This document shows positions 25,882 through 34,161 of a stretch of 64,000 bases of DNA, piece after piece. How positions within the stretch are numbered: position 1 is the stretch's first letter; each line of letters starts with the position of its first letter. The stretch covers positions 248,001 through 312,000 of the forward strand of contig JAGBJI010000002.1 of NCBI GenBank assembly GCA_017934545.1, read 5' to 3'. The stretch comes from Bacteroidales bacterium. Lineage in GTDB: Bacteria > Bacteroidota > Bacteroidia > Bacteroidales > P3. A program made the position numbers and the translations under genes. The notes under the pieces are model-generated. The model was given only the letters and a program-made list of their open reading frames with translations. It was not told the DNA's origin and made no database searches.

Positions 25882-25969
25882 AACGCAAAACGGCGGCGTA
25901 AATACAATATTTAAAAAAGTATTGCACCGCAATGCAGGTCTTTGAACATAATTTAAACAATAAAAAACA

Positions 25970-26387
25970 GGGATGCAACGAAAGTTATCTGTCGCTTGCA
26001 TTGTTTAAATGCAAGAGGAAAGTCCGTGCAACGCAGAGCATCATACTGTCTAACGGACAGGCAGGGATTTATTTTAATCTTTGACAGAAAGTGCAACAGA
26101 AAATAACCGCCTTGAAAACAATTTGTGTCTTTTTAAGATATGAACCGTTTTCAGTGGTAAGGGTGAAAACGCAGGGTAAGAGCCTGCGGCAGCCGTCAGC
26201 GATGGCGGTTTGCGTGTAAACCTTATGAGTTGAAAGTCCAAATATACCGGCAGGCAGAGATTAGTTCTTATTGCCAAGTGTCTGCTCGGCACTGCCGGGG
26301 GGTAGGACGATAGAGGCAAGCCGCAAGACTTGCCGTAGATTAATGACAGATGAAAAACAGAACACGGCTTACGAAACGTTGCATCCT
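25970..26387 (+). ncRNA. rnpB: RNase P RNA (catalytic subunit)
   Basis: This roughly 418-base RNA matures the 5' ends of tRNAs. The ends pair as helix P1: GGATGCAACG (25971-25980) with CGTTGCATCC (26377-26386). P2 is ATCTGTC with GACAGAT, and P3 is formed by TTGCATT...AATGCAA. Universal core elements are present: GAGGAAAGTCC, AAAGTGCAACAGAAAATAACC, GGTAAGGGTGAAA, AGAGCCTGC, GTAAACC and the 3' core TAGATTAATGAC with ACAGAACACGGCTTA. A run of eight T follows P1 and forms the terminator. The type A layout is typical of Bacteroidota. The surrounding ORFs in both strands are shadows. Confidence 0.93.
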
Positions 26388-26450
26388 TTTTTTTGTTCCT
26401 GTACGGCATATGTTTGTGAAAAGAAAAAATTGTTTTCAGAATCCGTTTTG

Positions 26451-26534
26451 AAAAAACATATGTATTTTTACAAAAAAACATATGTTTTTTGATTAAAATT
26501 CATATGTTTTTTTATTCAAAAACATATGTTTTTT
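26451..26534. repeat. Family A array 3: four CATATG palindromes at 22-bp spacing, mosaic orientation
   Basis: CATATG begins at 26457, 26479, 26501 and 26523. The left flank and first spacer match the inverted form of the element (as at 14.0 kb), but the central spacer TTTTTTGATTAAAATT is in the forward form. The left flank carries TTGTTTTCAGAATCCGTTTTG. The array sits between rnpB and the metK promoter. The rest of the gap 26388-26792 shows no gene. Confidence 0.9.
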
Positions 26535-26633
26535 ATTTTTTACTTCGCAAAAGAATGTTGTGTAATGCGGTTTTACACTGCGGAGGTGAAAATTTTTTGC
26601 AGTGTATATATATATTATATAAAAATATTGTCG

Positions 26634-26642
26634 TAATTTTGC
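26634..26642 (+). promoter_or_regulatory. -7 promoter element for metK
   Basis: TAATTTTGC. Predicted start near 26649, leaving a leader of about 143 bases in which I could not recognise a SAM riboswitch. Confidence 0.7.
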
Positions 26643-26792
26643 AAAACAAAATGTGGACAGATTTGAATTGATTGCAACCACAATAAAAGAATGCTAAAAC
26701 AAGAATCCTTTTATTTTTAAGAAAAATTCAATTCTTATTCATTTCCACTGATTTTATAATTAATTAACAATTAAAAAAAAACAGTAAAAGAA

Positions 26793-28037
26793 ATGTCAAG
26801 ATTTATAACTTCAGAATCAGTATCGGAAGGTCACCCTGACAAAATAGCCGACCAAATATCCGATGCGTTGTTGGACGAATTTTTAAGGCGTGACCCCAAT
26901 TCGCGGGTTGCGTGCGAAACGCTTGTAACTACGGGTTTGGTGTTTTTAAGCGGCGAAGTAAAGAGCGAGAGTTATGTTGATGTACAGTTAGTTGCACGCA
27001 ATGTCATAGAGAAAATAGGTTACACCAAGGCCGAATATCAATTTGCGGCACATTCGTGCGGAGTTATATCCTCCATACACGAACAAAGCCCCGATATAAA
27101 TCAGGGTGTTGACCGCAAAACGCCCGAACAGCAAGGTGCAGGCGACCAAGGAATGATGTTCGGTTACGCAAGCCGCGACACCGAAGACTTTATGCCTTTG
27201 CCGTTAGTGCTTGCACATCAGATTGTTTACGAATTGGCACAGATAAGGAAAGAAGGTATAATGATGAAATATCTTCGGCCTGACAGCAAATCGCAGGTGA
27301 CGGTTGAATACGACGATAACAACCGCCCGGTTGCTATAAACACAATAGTAATTTCAACACAGCACGACGAAGACGTAAGTTTGAAACAGATAGAAAAAGA
27401 TATACGTCTGATACTTTTGCCCCGTATTGCTTCAAAGCAACGAAAAAAGGAAGTGAAAGCCATGTTTGAAAAAGAATTCCGTCTGTTTGTCAACCCGACG
27501 GGCAAATTCGTCATCGGCGGACCTCACGGCGACACTGGTTTGACAGGAAGAAAAATAATAGTTGACACATACGGCGGCAAAGGTTCGCACGGCGGGGGAG
27601 CGTTCAGCGGAAAAGATGCCAGCAAAGTGGACAGAAGTGCGGCTTATGCAATGCGTCACGTCGCCAAAAACATGGTTGCTGCGGGTTTGTGCGACGAAGT
27701 GTCGGTTCAGGTTGCCTATGCAATCGGCGTAGCAGAGCCTGTGGGATTGTACGTTGACACTTTCTCAACCAACCGTACACGTTTTTCCGAAGGGGAGATA
27801 GCACAAAAACTGTTGAAAATATTTGATTTGCGTCCTTATGCAATCATTGAACGGTTCGGATTGAAGAATCCTATATTTTTACCGACCGCTACTTACGGAC
27901 ATTTCGGCCGTACACCTTACAGAAAACCAGTTGAAATAATTGAAAACGGCAAAACAATAATGAAAGAAGTTGACTTCTATCCTTGGGAAAAGCTGGATTA
28001 CACGGACAAAATCAAAAAAGAATTCGGTTTGGAGTGA
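26793..28037 (+). CDS. metK: S-adenosylmethionine synthetase
   Basis: Makes SAM from methionine and ATP. The 414-residue enzyme has [54 protein letters not shown] and [19 protein letters not shown], covering the ATP, metal and methionine sites. In this window SAM is used by rsmG, prmC and the DUF62 hydrolase. It has its own promoter and a long leader. The gene converges on gpmA across a shared strong hairpin. Confidence 0.97.
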   Translation: MSRFITSESVSEGHPDKIADQISDALLDEFLRRDPNSRVACETLVTTGLVFLSGEVKSESYVDVQLVARNVIEKIGYTKAEYQFAAHSCGVISSIHEQSPDINQGVDRKTPEQQGAGDQGMMFGYASRDTEDFMPLPLVLAHQIVYELAQIRKEGIMMKYLRPDSKSQVTVEYDDNNRPVAINTIVISTQHDEDVSLKQIEKDIRLILLPRIASKQRKKEVKAMFEKEFRLFVNPTGKFVIGGPHGDTGLTGRKIIVDTYGGKGSHGGGAFSGKDASKVDRSAAYAMRHVAKNMVAAGLCDEVSVQVAYAIGVAEPVGLYVDTFSTNRTRFSEGEIAQKLLKIFDLRPYAIIERFGLKNPIFLPTATYGHFGRTPYRKPVEIIENGKTIMKEVDFYPWEKLDYTDKIKKEFGLE

Positions 28038-28072
28038 AAAAACGTTTTTTACGTTAACGTATCACAATAAAA

Positions 28073-28106
28073 AAAGCGGCACTTGAACTTTTTCAAGTGC
28101 CGCTTT
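28073..28106. terminator. Bidirectional terminator between metK and gpmA
   Basis: AAAGCGGCACTTGAA (28073-28087) pairs perfectly with 28092-28106, a 15-bp stem. The T run is strongest on the minus strand (gpmA side), but the stem should also stop metK transcripts. Confidence 0.88.
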
Positions 28107-28119
28107 GCTGCAATGAAAA

Positions 28120-28866
28120 CTATTTTTTGCCTTGGTTAGCCACCGCATCCATAAGTTTTTTTACGGTTTGCTCGTCGGCAAGAAACTCATCTTTGATTAA
28201 GTTCATATTTTCATCAAAAGTGAAAACATAAGGTATTCCCGTAGGGATATTGAATTTTATTATTTCTTCTTCACTCATCTTTTTAAGGTTCATAACTATT
28301 CCCCGCAAAGAGTTGCCGTGGGCGGCTATAAGCACGGTGTCATGGTTTTTAAATGCAGGCAACACCGTTTGATTGAAGTACGGCATGCAGCGGGCTATGC
28401 AATCTTTCAGTGATTCGGTAAGAGGCAAATCTTTTTTGTCAACGTCTTTGTATCTTTCGTCAACCAACGGGCTTCTTTCGTCGTTTTCTTCCAAAGCAGG
28501 CGGCTGACAATCAAAAACCCTGCGCCATTTCAATACCTGTTCTTCGCCGTATTTTTCTGCAGTTTCTTTTTTGTTCAGTCCTTGCAACTGACCGTAGTGT
28601 TTTTCGTTCAATCTCCACGATTTGTAAACGGGAAGATAGTCCAAGTCCATTGCGTCCAAAGCAATGTTAAGTGTCTTTATAGCCCGTTTAAGATAGGAAG
28701 TAAAACAGATTTGCGGCTTTACACCGTATTGAATCATGGCTTTACCTGCCTCAAAAGCCTCTTGCTTTCCCTGTTCTGACAAATCAACGTCTTTCCATCC
28801 TGTAAAAAGATTCAATTTGTTCCATTCGCTTTGTCCGTGACGGACTAAAATCAGTTTCTTATTCAT
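28120..28866 (-). CDS. gpmA: 2,3-bisphosphoglycerate-dependent phosphoglycerate mutase
   Basis: Interconverts 3- and 2-phosphoglycerate in glycolysis. The 248-residue protein has the phosphohistidine motif LVRHGQSEWNKLNLFTGW, SYLKRAIKT, WRLNEKHYGQLQGLNK and AAHGNSLRG with the second catalytic histidine. It starts 20 bases after lgt on the minus strand, so the two probably share a transcript. Confidence 0.95.
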   Translation of the reverse strand: MNKKLILVRHGQSEWNKLNLFTGWKDVDLSEQGKQEAFEAGKAMIQYGVKPQICFTSYLKRAIKTLNIALDAMDLDYLPVYKSWRLNEKHYGQLQGLNKKETAEKYGEEQVLKWRRVFDCQPPALEENDERSPLVDERYKDVDKKDLPLTESLKDCIARCMPYFNQTVLPAFKNHDTVLIAAHGNSLRGIVMNLKKMSEEEIIKFNIPTGIPYVFTFDENMNLIKDEFLADEQTVKKLMDAVANQGKK

Positions 28867-28886
28867 GTTTTGTCGGTTTTAACTTA

Positions 28887-29750
28887 TTATTTATCTGTTT
28901 TTTTTATGATTGACAAATCCAATAATCTGCCTATGTTGCGTTTGGATGCAATGATTATTAAAACAATTCCTGCAATTATAAACGGTAAAGACAGAATTTG
29001 TCCCATGTTTATAAGCATTCCGTTCTCCCAAGACTCTTGTGAATTTTTTACAAACTCAATCAAAAATCTCATTGTGAACACTCCGAACAAAAATAATCCG
29101 AAAATCATGCCTTGGTTTACGGATTTTGTTTTTTTGTTCATAATAAAGAAAAGGATACATCCTATTATTATATATGATAAAGCTTCGTACAATTGGGTCG
29201 GATGGCACGCCTGCGTCTGTCCGTCGCGTAAAAACACGAATCCCCACGGCAATTGGGTGGCTACACCGTATATTTCACTGTTGAACAAATTGCCTAAACG
29301 GATGGAAGCACCCGCAAAACAGATGGCGATAACTAATCTGTCCACAACCCACATAAAAGGAATTTTGGTGTTGCGTGAATATATGTAAAGTGCAATCAGA
29401 ATACCGATGGCTCCGCCGTGTGATGCCAAGCCTTGATAGCCTATAAACTTCAAACCGTCGGGCGTTATTTTTATGGGAAGAAGCATTTCAACGATGTGAT
29501 GTGAGTAATAACCGAACTCATAAAACAGACAGTGTCCCAATCTTGCTCCTATTAAAACGGCTACAAATACATACAACGCCAATTTATCTAAATAAGATTG
29601 TTCTACTTTGTCTTTTGCAAAGAGTTTTTTGAGCATTAAATAACTTATAACGAATGCAAAAGCGAACAAAACGCCGTACCAACGGACTTCAATGTTGCCT
29701 ATATGGGTTATAACGGGTGAAACATTCCAGTAAACGAACAATTCAGTCAT
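28887..29750 (-). CDS. lgt: Prolipoprotein diacylglyceryl transferase
   Basis: Integral inner-membrane enzyme that attaches diacylglycerol from phosphatidylglycerol to the lipobox cysteine of prolipoproteins. The 287-residue protein has seven predicted helices and the family motifs RWYGVLFAFAF, GARLGHCLFYE, GLASHGGAIG and RLGNLFNSEIYG, plus HPTQLYEA. Several lipoproteins in this window (24246, 32687, 33243, 59733) would be its substrates. It is divergent from mnmE with its own promoter. Confidence 0.95.
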   Translation of the reverse strand: MTELFVYWNVSPVITHIGNIEVRWYGVLFAFAFVISYLMLKKLFAKDKVEQSYLDKLALYVFVAVLIGARLGHCLFYEFGYYSHHIVEMLLPIKITPDGLKFIGYQGLASHGGAIGILIALYIYSRNTKIPFMWVVDRLVIAICFAGASIRLGNLFNSEIYGVATQLPWGFVFLRDGQTQACHPTQLYEALSYIIIGCILFFIMNKKTKSVNQGMIFGLFLFGVFTMRFLIEFVKNSQESWENGMLINMGQILSLPFIIAGIVLIIIASKRNIGRLLDLSIIKKTDK

Positions 29751-29771
29751 ACCAATATGAATATATTTTTT

Positions 29772-29780
29772 GCAAAGTTA
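29772..29780 (-). promoter_or_regulatory. -7 promoter element for lgt-gpmA
   Basis: TAACTTTGC on the minus strand. Predicted start near 29765, some 15 bases before the lgt ATG. Confidence 0.7.
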
Positions 29781-29855
29781 CGAATAATTTTGCTAAAGAT
29801 TGGAATTTTACCGCCTTATTTACACATTGTTCTGTTGTATAAACCGTTTTTTTTG

Positions 29856-29864
29856 TACTTTTGC
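29856..29864 (+). promoter_or_regulatory. -7 promoter element for mnmE
   Basis: TACTTTTGC. Predicted start near 29871. This excludes the longer ORF start at 29800. Confidence 0.7.
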
Positions 29865-29892
29865 AAGTTATAAACGTAAAAATGTGACGTAT

Positions 29893-31281
29893 ATGAATTT
29901 GCAAGACACTATCGCCGCACCTGCAACGGCAAGCGTAACATCGGCATTGGGCATTGTAAGACTGTCGGGCGGCGGTGCAATAGACATAGTATCAAAGATT
30001 TTTTCTTTACCTGATAAAAAAGATTTCGCAAAATGTGCTGCGGCAAACAGACTTTATTACGGTACGGTGACGGACAACGGTTCTGCGGTTGATGAAGTGG
30101 TTGTCGGCGTGTTCAAATCACCCCATTCGTTCACAGGTGAAGATATTGTTGAGATAACCCACCACGGCAGTGTGTTCGTTCAGCGTAAGATATTGGAGCT
30201 TTTGCTCTCCAACGGAGCAAGGCTTGCAGACAAGGGCGAGTTTTCGCTGCGTGCGTTTCTCAACGGCAAGATGAATTTGTCGCAGGCTGAAGCCGTGGCG
30301 GACTTGATACAATCCACTTCCGAAGTTTCGCACAGTGTGGCTATGAGTCAGCTGCGTGGAGGCTATAACCGTGAATTGAAAAACCTGCGGCAACGGTTTT
30401 TGAAAATAGCATCTCTTTTGGAGTTGGAAATAGACTTTTCTGCCGAGCAGGAAGTGTTTGTTGACAGAAACGATTTGATAAATGAATTGAACGGGGCTAT
30501 AGAAACGGTGAAAAGCCTTATAGGTTCGTTCCGTCAGGGCAACGCTTTTAAAAACGGAATACCCGTTGCCATTGCGGGCAAGCCCAATTCGGGCAAATCC
30601 ACTCTGATGAATGCACTTTTGAAAGATAACCGCAGCATAGTTTCAAGCACTGAAGGCACAACCCGTGACACTGTTGAGGAAACTCTGACGGTGAAAGGCA
30701 TCAACATAAGGTTTATTGACACTGCGGGATTGCGTGAAAGCGACAACGAAATAGAACGTGAGGGTATCAAACGGTCGTTTCAGGCGATAAACAATTCGCA
30801 GACGGTGTTGTATTTGATAGATTTGTCAAAAGACGATGTGCAATCGGTGGATTATCAGTTGGCTTTTCTCAAGCAGGATGCGGATTTAAACGGCAAGAAA
30901 TTGATTTTGGTTGCCAACAAAGAAGATATTTCCAATCTGCCTGCAAAAGAAAGAAAAATATTGGAACAACGCGGGGCGGTGTTTATAAGTGCCAAGAACA
31001 ACGAATCGGTTGACAGAGTGTTGGATTTAATAGTTGAAGGTTTTGAAACCGAAGATATCAACTCCAAAGTGTTTGTCAGCAACGTCAGACATTGCGATGC
31101 ACTGAAAAAAGCATTGGAAAGCATGGAAGCGGCATACGAATGTGCATGTTCGGACGGCTCTGCGGATTTGATAAGCGAAGACATACGCCGTGCAAGCGGG
31201 GATTTGGGACAGATAACGGGCGAGATAACCAACGAAGACGTGTTGACAAATATTTTCTCTTCATTTTGTATAGGCAAATAA
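29893..31281 (+). CDS. mnmE: tRNA uridine-5-carboxymethylaminomethyl modification GTPase
   Basis: With MnmG it modifies the wobble uridine (U34) of several tRNAs. The 462-residue protein has the N-terminal formyl-THF-binding domain (DTIAAPATASVTSALGIVRL), a helical domain, an inserted GTPase with GKPNSGKSTLMNALL, the G2/G3 motifs (STEGTTRDT, DTAG), NKED as G4, and the essential C-terminal cysteine in FCIGK. ATG 29893 is selected because it lies downstream of the promoter and gives the standard N-terminus. Confidence 0.95.
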   Translation: MNLQDTIAAPATASVTSALGIVRLSGGGAIDIVSKIFSLPDKKDFAKCAAANRLYYGTVTDNGSAVDEVVVGVFKSPHSFTGEDIVEITHHGSVFVQRKILELLLSNGARLADKGEFSLRAFLNGKMNLSQAEAVADLIQSTSEVSHSVAMSQLRGGYNRELKNLRQRFLKIASLLELEIDFSAEQEVFVDRNDLINELNGAIETVKSLIGSFRQGNAFKNGIPVAIAGKPNSGKSTLMNALLKDNRSIVSSTEGTTRDTVEETLTVKGINIRFIDTAGLRESDNEIEREGIKRSFQAINNSQTVLYLIDLSKDDVQSVDYQLAFLKQDADLNGKKLILVANKEDISNLPAKERKILEQRGAVFISAKNNESVDRVLDLIVEGFETEDINSKVFVSNVRHCDALKKALESMEAAYECACSDGSADLISEDIRRASGDLGQITGEITNEDVLTNIFSSFCIGK

Positions 31282-31301
31282 ACGCAGTTTAATACTATTA
31301 G

Positions 31302-31342
31302 AAGGGCGGAAAAGTTTGCGGTTCTAAATTTTTTCCGCCCTT
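31302..31342 (+). terminator. Hairpin after mnmE
   Basis: AAGGGCGGAAAA (31302-31313) pairs with TTTTCCGCCCTT (31331-31342) across a 17-base loop. The T run is weak. The arms resemble the ends of family B repeats. Confidence 0.6.
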
Positions 31343-31380
31343 ATTCCTTATTATATATAGTTGCTTTGAGAATCCGCAGA

Positions 31381-31467
31381 AAAAAAAAACATATGTTTTT
31401 TCAACGAAAAACATATGTTTTTTGATTAAAATTCATATGTTTTTTTATAAAAATACATATGTTTTTT
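31381..31467. repeat. Family A array 4: four CATATG palindromes at 22-bp spacing
   Basis: CATATG begins at 31390, 31412, 31434 and 31456. The central spacer is again TTTTTTGATTAAAATT. The right flank has GAATTCAGAAAAG. It lies between the mnmE hairpin and the promoter of the nrnA-like gene, in a 371-base gap with no other gene. Confidence 0.9.
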
Positions 31468-31618
31468 CAAAATGAATTCAGAAAAGAGTTTTTTTGTTTG
31501 TGAATAAAAAAGAGTTTTGCGGTGTGATAAAATTGTTTTTTATATTGCGGACGGGAGCGGGGCGTTGAATAATTTTCGGTTTTAAAGGGTGTATTTGTAT
31601 TAATTGTGTTTTTTTTTG

Positions 31619-31627
31619 TATTTTTGC
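31619..31627 (+). promoter_or_regulatory. -7 promoter element for the nrnA-FKBP unit
   Basis: TATTTTTGC. Predicted start near 31634, 19 bases before ATG 31653. Confidence 0.65.
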
Positions 31628-31652
31628 ATCTTATTACTTAAACAAACTGAAG

Positions 31653-32675
31653 ATGAAGTTCAAAAGAGGCGACATATTGAAACTGCAGAACTATATTGCA
31701 GAAAAGCAAACGGTGACTGTGATAACTCATTACAACCCCGACGGCGACGCAGTAGGCTCCGGGACGGCATTGTTCCACTATTTGAAACTGTTGCTTAAGG
31801 ACGTACACTTCATAATTCCTAACAATGTTCCGTACAGCATTAATTTTCTATTGCAAGATGTTGATTATACCATTGCCGAGCGTGATTTCAAAAAGGCAAA
31901 GCAACGTTTGATGCAGACGGATTTGCTTTTCATGGTTGACATAAACAACTATTCGCGTTGCGGGGACAATTTGGAAAGGGTTTTAAAGGAAATATCGCCT
32001 TCTACGGTGTTGATTGACCACCATGTAGGGCCGCAGGCGTACGATGTGGTGTTTTCTTACCCCGATGCGTCGTCAACGTGCGAAGCCGTATGGAACGTTT
32101 TGAACCGTTTGAGCGGCAAAAAAATCTTTCCGCAAAACATTTCACGGGCGTTGTATACGGGTATAATGACCGACACAGGCTCTTTGAGCTTTTCGTGCAA
32201 CCATCCCGAGTTGTATACGGTTATTGCCAATCTGTTGAAATCGGGAATCGTTGCCTCAAAAATAAATCAGAAGATATTTGATACATATTCTGCCGACAGG
32301 TTAAGCCTTTTGGGTTATGCGATAAGCAAAAAACTCAAAGTGTTTCCTAAACAAAGGGCGGCATTTATAGCTTTGAGTGCAAAGGAATTGAATGATTTTC
32401 ATTATCAGGCGGGAGATTTGGAAGGTGTGGTGAACTATTGTCTGAAATTGGAGCAGGTTGATTTTTGTGCGTTGTTAAGCGAGCGTGACAACAAGATAAG
32501 AATGTCGTTCAGAAGCAAGGACGAAAGCATTGACGTCAACAAATTCGCCATGAAATATTGGAACGGAGGAGGACATGTCATGGCTTCGGGCGGAAAAAGT
32601 TTCCTTCCGTTGAAACAAGTGGTGGAAATACTTACAAAACAAATATACAATAAAGAGTTTATTGTGAGAAATTGA
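31653..32675 (+). CDS. DHH-family phosphoesterase, NrnA-like (oligoribonuclease/pAp phosphatase)
   Basis: A 340-residue DHH/DHHA1 protein. The metal-binding motifs are visible: THYNPDGDAVGS, MVDINNYSRCGD, and DHHVGPQAYD. The DHHA1 domain ends with GGHVMASGGKS. NrnA-type enzymes degrade short RNA oligonucleotides and 3',5'-pAp, and this phylum often lacks E. coli-type Orn. That role is family-level inference; c-di-AMP phosphodiesterase activity is an alternative. It overlaps or abuts a run of three FKBP-family genes, a functionally unrelated neighbour set. Confidence 0.85.
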   Translation: MKFKRGDILKLQNYIAEKQTVTVITHYNPDGDAVGSGTALFHYLKLLLKDVHFIIPNNVPYSINFLLQDVDYTIAERDFKKAKQRLMQTDLLFMVDINNYSRCGDNLERVLKEISPSTVLIDHHVGPQAYDVVFSYPDASSTCEAVWNVLNRLSGKKIFPQNISRALYTGIMTDTGSLSFSCNHPELYTVIANLLKSGIVASKINQKIFDTYSADRLSLLGYAISKKLKVFPKQRAAFIALSAKELNDFHYQAGDLEGVVNYCLKLEQVDFCALLSERDNKIRMSFRSKDESIDVNKFAMKYWNGGGHVMASGGKSFLPLKQVVEILTKQIYNKEFIVRN

Positions 32676-32686
32676 TTCGGCAGGAT

Positions 32687-33241
32687 ATGAAACGGATTTT
32701 TTGTGTACTGATATTGATTGCGGTGTTTTGCTCTTGCGGCAAAAGAAATTACAATGAAGATTTTGCACAGGGGGCTGATGAAGAACTCAACCGTCAGAAA
32801 GAGCGTGAACAAATGATGGAAGAATCGTTCAGACAGGCAAACCATGTAATCAATTACAAGGAACAGGAAAACATAAAGTCGTTTATAAACCGCAGAAAGT
32901 GGAACGCCGAGTACCGCAACGGCGTATGGATTGAGGTTTTGTCGCAGGGTAAAGGCGAAAAAGAGATAACGGAAGACAACACGGTGACGCTTTTGTATAC
33001 CTGTATGTTGCTCAACGGCGGTAAATGTTCGTCTGACAGCGTGGAAGAGAAAACTTTCAACGTAAAAGGCGACACCCAAGTGCCGTTCGGTCTGATTACG
33101 GCGGTGAAAATGCTCAAAAAACTTTCAAAGGCACGCATAATAATTCCGTCGGCTCTGAATTTCTTTATATCGGAGGACGGGGAAAAAATTTCTGATAACA
33201 ATACATTGATATATACCGTAGAAATAAAAGAAGTGAAATGA
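32687..33241 (+). CDS. Small FKBP-like lipoprotein, apparently degenerate
   Basis: A 184-residue probable lipoprotein with lipobox VFCSC (Cys16-18 region). A charged helical stretch (about 25-60) leads to a C-terminal domain of about 110 residues with FKBP-like order: WIEVLSQGKGEKEITEDNTVTLLYTCMLLNGGK, then VPFGLITAVKMLKKLSKARIIIPSALNFF. Several residues that line the FKBP prolyl-isomerase pocket (GWDEGL- and YG-type motifs) are missing, so catalytic activity is doubtful. It comes 11 bases after the nrnA-like gene, with an AGGAT ribosome-binding site, and 1 base before the next FKBP gene. Confidence 0.7.
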   Translation: MKRIFCVLILIAVFCSCGKRNYNEDFAQGADEELNRQKEREQMMEESFRQANHVINYKEQENIKSFINRRKWNAEYRNGVWIEVLSQGKGEKEITEDNTVTLLYTCMLLNGGKCSSDSVEEKTFNVKGDTQVPFGLITAVKMLKKLSKARIIIPSALNFFISEDGEKISDNNTLIYTVEIKEVK

Positions 33242-33242
33242 G

Positions 33243-34130
33243 ATGAAAACGAAAAGGAATTTGATTTTAATACTGACCATTCTTTGTTTTGCTTTTACAG
33301 GATGCAAAGGCGATGACGGATTTATACAAACCGAGTCGGGATTTTCATTTAAAAGATGCACCAACCACGATTCCGCTCCGAAAGCTTCTGTAGGTGACGT
33401 GATATACGGCGAAATGAAAATTTTGCTTAATGATAAACAGCCCGTAGCTTCTACTTACGGCTCGCCGGGACGGATGTTTGTTATCGGCAATTCAGAAGTG
33501 GGCAGCATAGATGAGTTTTTGCTCACTTTGCATGTAGGAGATTCGGCGGTGATGACCGTTCCTGCCGACAGCATGTCGCAATATACATCCAACATAGTGA
33601 CGCGTCCGGGCGATAAATTGTACATCTACATGACTGTATCGCAGATTATATCCCGCAGCGAGATATCTTCCCAACAGAGAGAGGTGATTGAACGTCAGAA
33701 AGCGGAGGAAGAATCGCTTACGGACTATGTTCTGAACAATTATTCCCGTGCCAACCGCATGGAAAGCGGACTTTTTTATTTGAGCAAGTACGAAGGACAG
33801 GGTGCAAAGGTGCAGTACGGCAAACGCATATATGTTAATTACAGCGTAAAAGACACTTCGGGCAAATTGTACGACACAAACGTGGAACAAATTGCTAAAG
33901 ACAATTCTGTTTATTACCCGCAAAGATTGTACAAACCGTTTGATTTCATATTGGGAGATGACGCTTTGATAGCGGGATGGACAGAAGGATTGTCATATAT
34001 GCACGTAGGAGGTAAAGCAACGTTGGTTATACCGTCCAAACTTGCGTACGGGGAAACGGGAATGGGACAAATACCGCCATACACTCCGTTGGTGTTTGAG
34101 ATAAGTGTGGTGAATATGACCGATGAGTAG
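33243..34130 (+). CDS. FKBP-type peptidyl-prolyl isomerase lipoprotein with two FKBP-like regions
   Basis: A 295-residue predicted lipoprotein (lipobox FTGC, Cys21). Residues about 35-140 form a first, atypical FKBP-like region (GDVIYGEMKILLNDKQPV, LLTLHVGDSAVMTVPADS). Residues about 185-293 form a canonical one: YGKRIYVNYSVKDTSGKLYDTN, AGWTEGLSYMHVGGKATLVIPSKLAYGETG and IPPYTPLVFEISVV. It should catalyse proline isomerisation or act as a chaperone in the periplasm. It overlaps the next gene's longest frame, but the real start of that gene is 31 bases after this stop. Confidence 0.85.
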   Translation: MKTKRNLILILTILCFAFTGCKGDDGFIQTESGFSFKRCTNHDSAPKASVGDVIYGEMKILLNDKQPVASTYGSPGRMFVIGNSEVGSIDEFLLTLHVGDSAVMTVPADSMSQYTSNIVTRPGDKLYIYMTVSQIISRSEISSQQREVIERQKAEEESLTDYVLNNYSRANRMESGLFYLSKYEGQGAKVQYGKRIYVNYSVKDTSGKLYDTNVEQIAKDNSVYYPQRLYKPFDFILGDDALIAGWTEGLSYMHVGGKATLVIPSKLAYGETGMGQIPPYTPLVFEISVVNMTDE

Positions 34131-34161
34131 AGAGAATAATAATTTAAAAACACATACAGCA

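Noticed and set aside
26489..26671. Small ORFs in the CATATG arrays encoding repeated KKTYVF or KNICFF strings
   Set aside because: The peptides follow from reading the palindromic DNA; frames differ between copies and none has a start context.
26649..26792. SAM riboswitch in the metK leader
   Set aside because: No SAM-I, SAM-II or SAM-V core could be recognised by eye.
31302..31342. Fifth family B element at the mnmE hairpin, based on AAGGGCGGAAAA ends
   Set aside because: The A/T modules are absent between the arms; it is better read as a terminator, though shared ancestry of the arms is possible.
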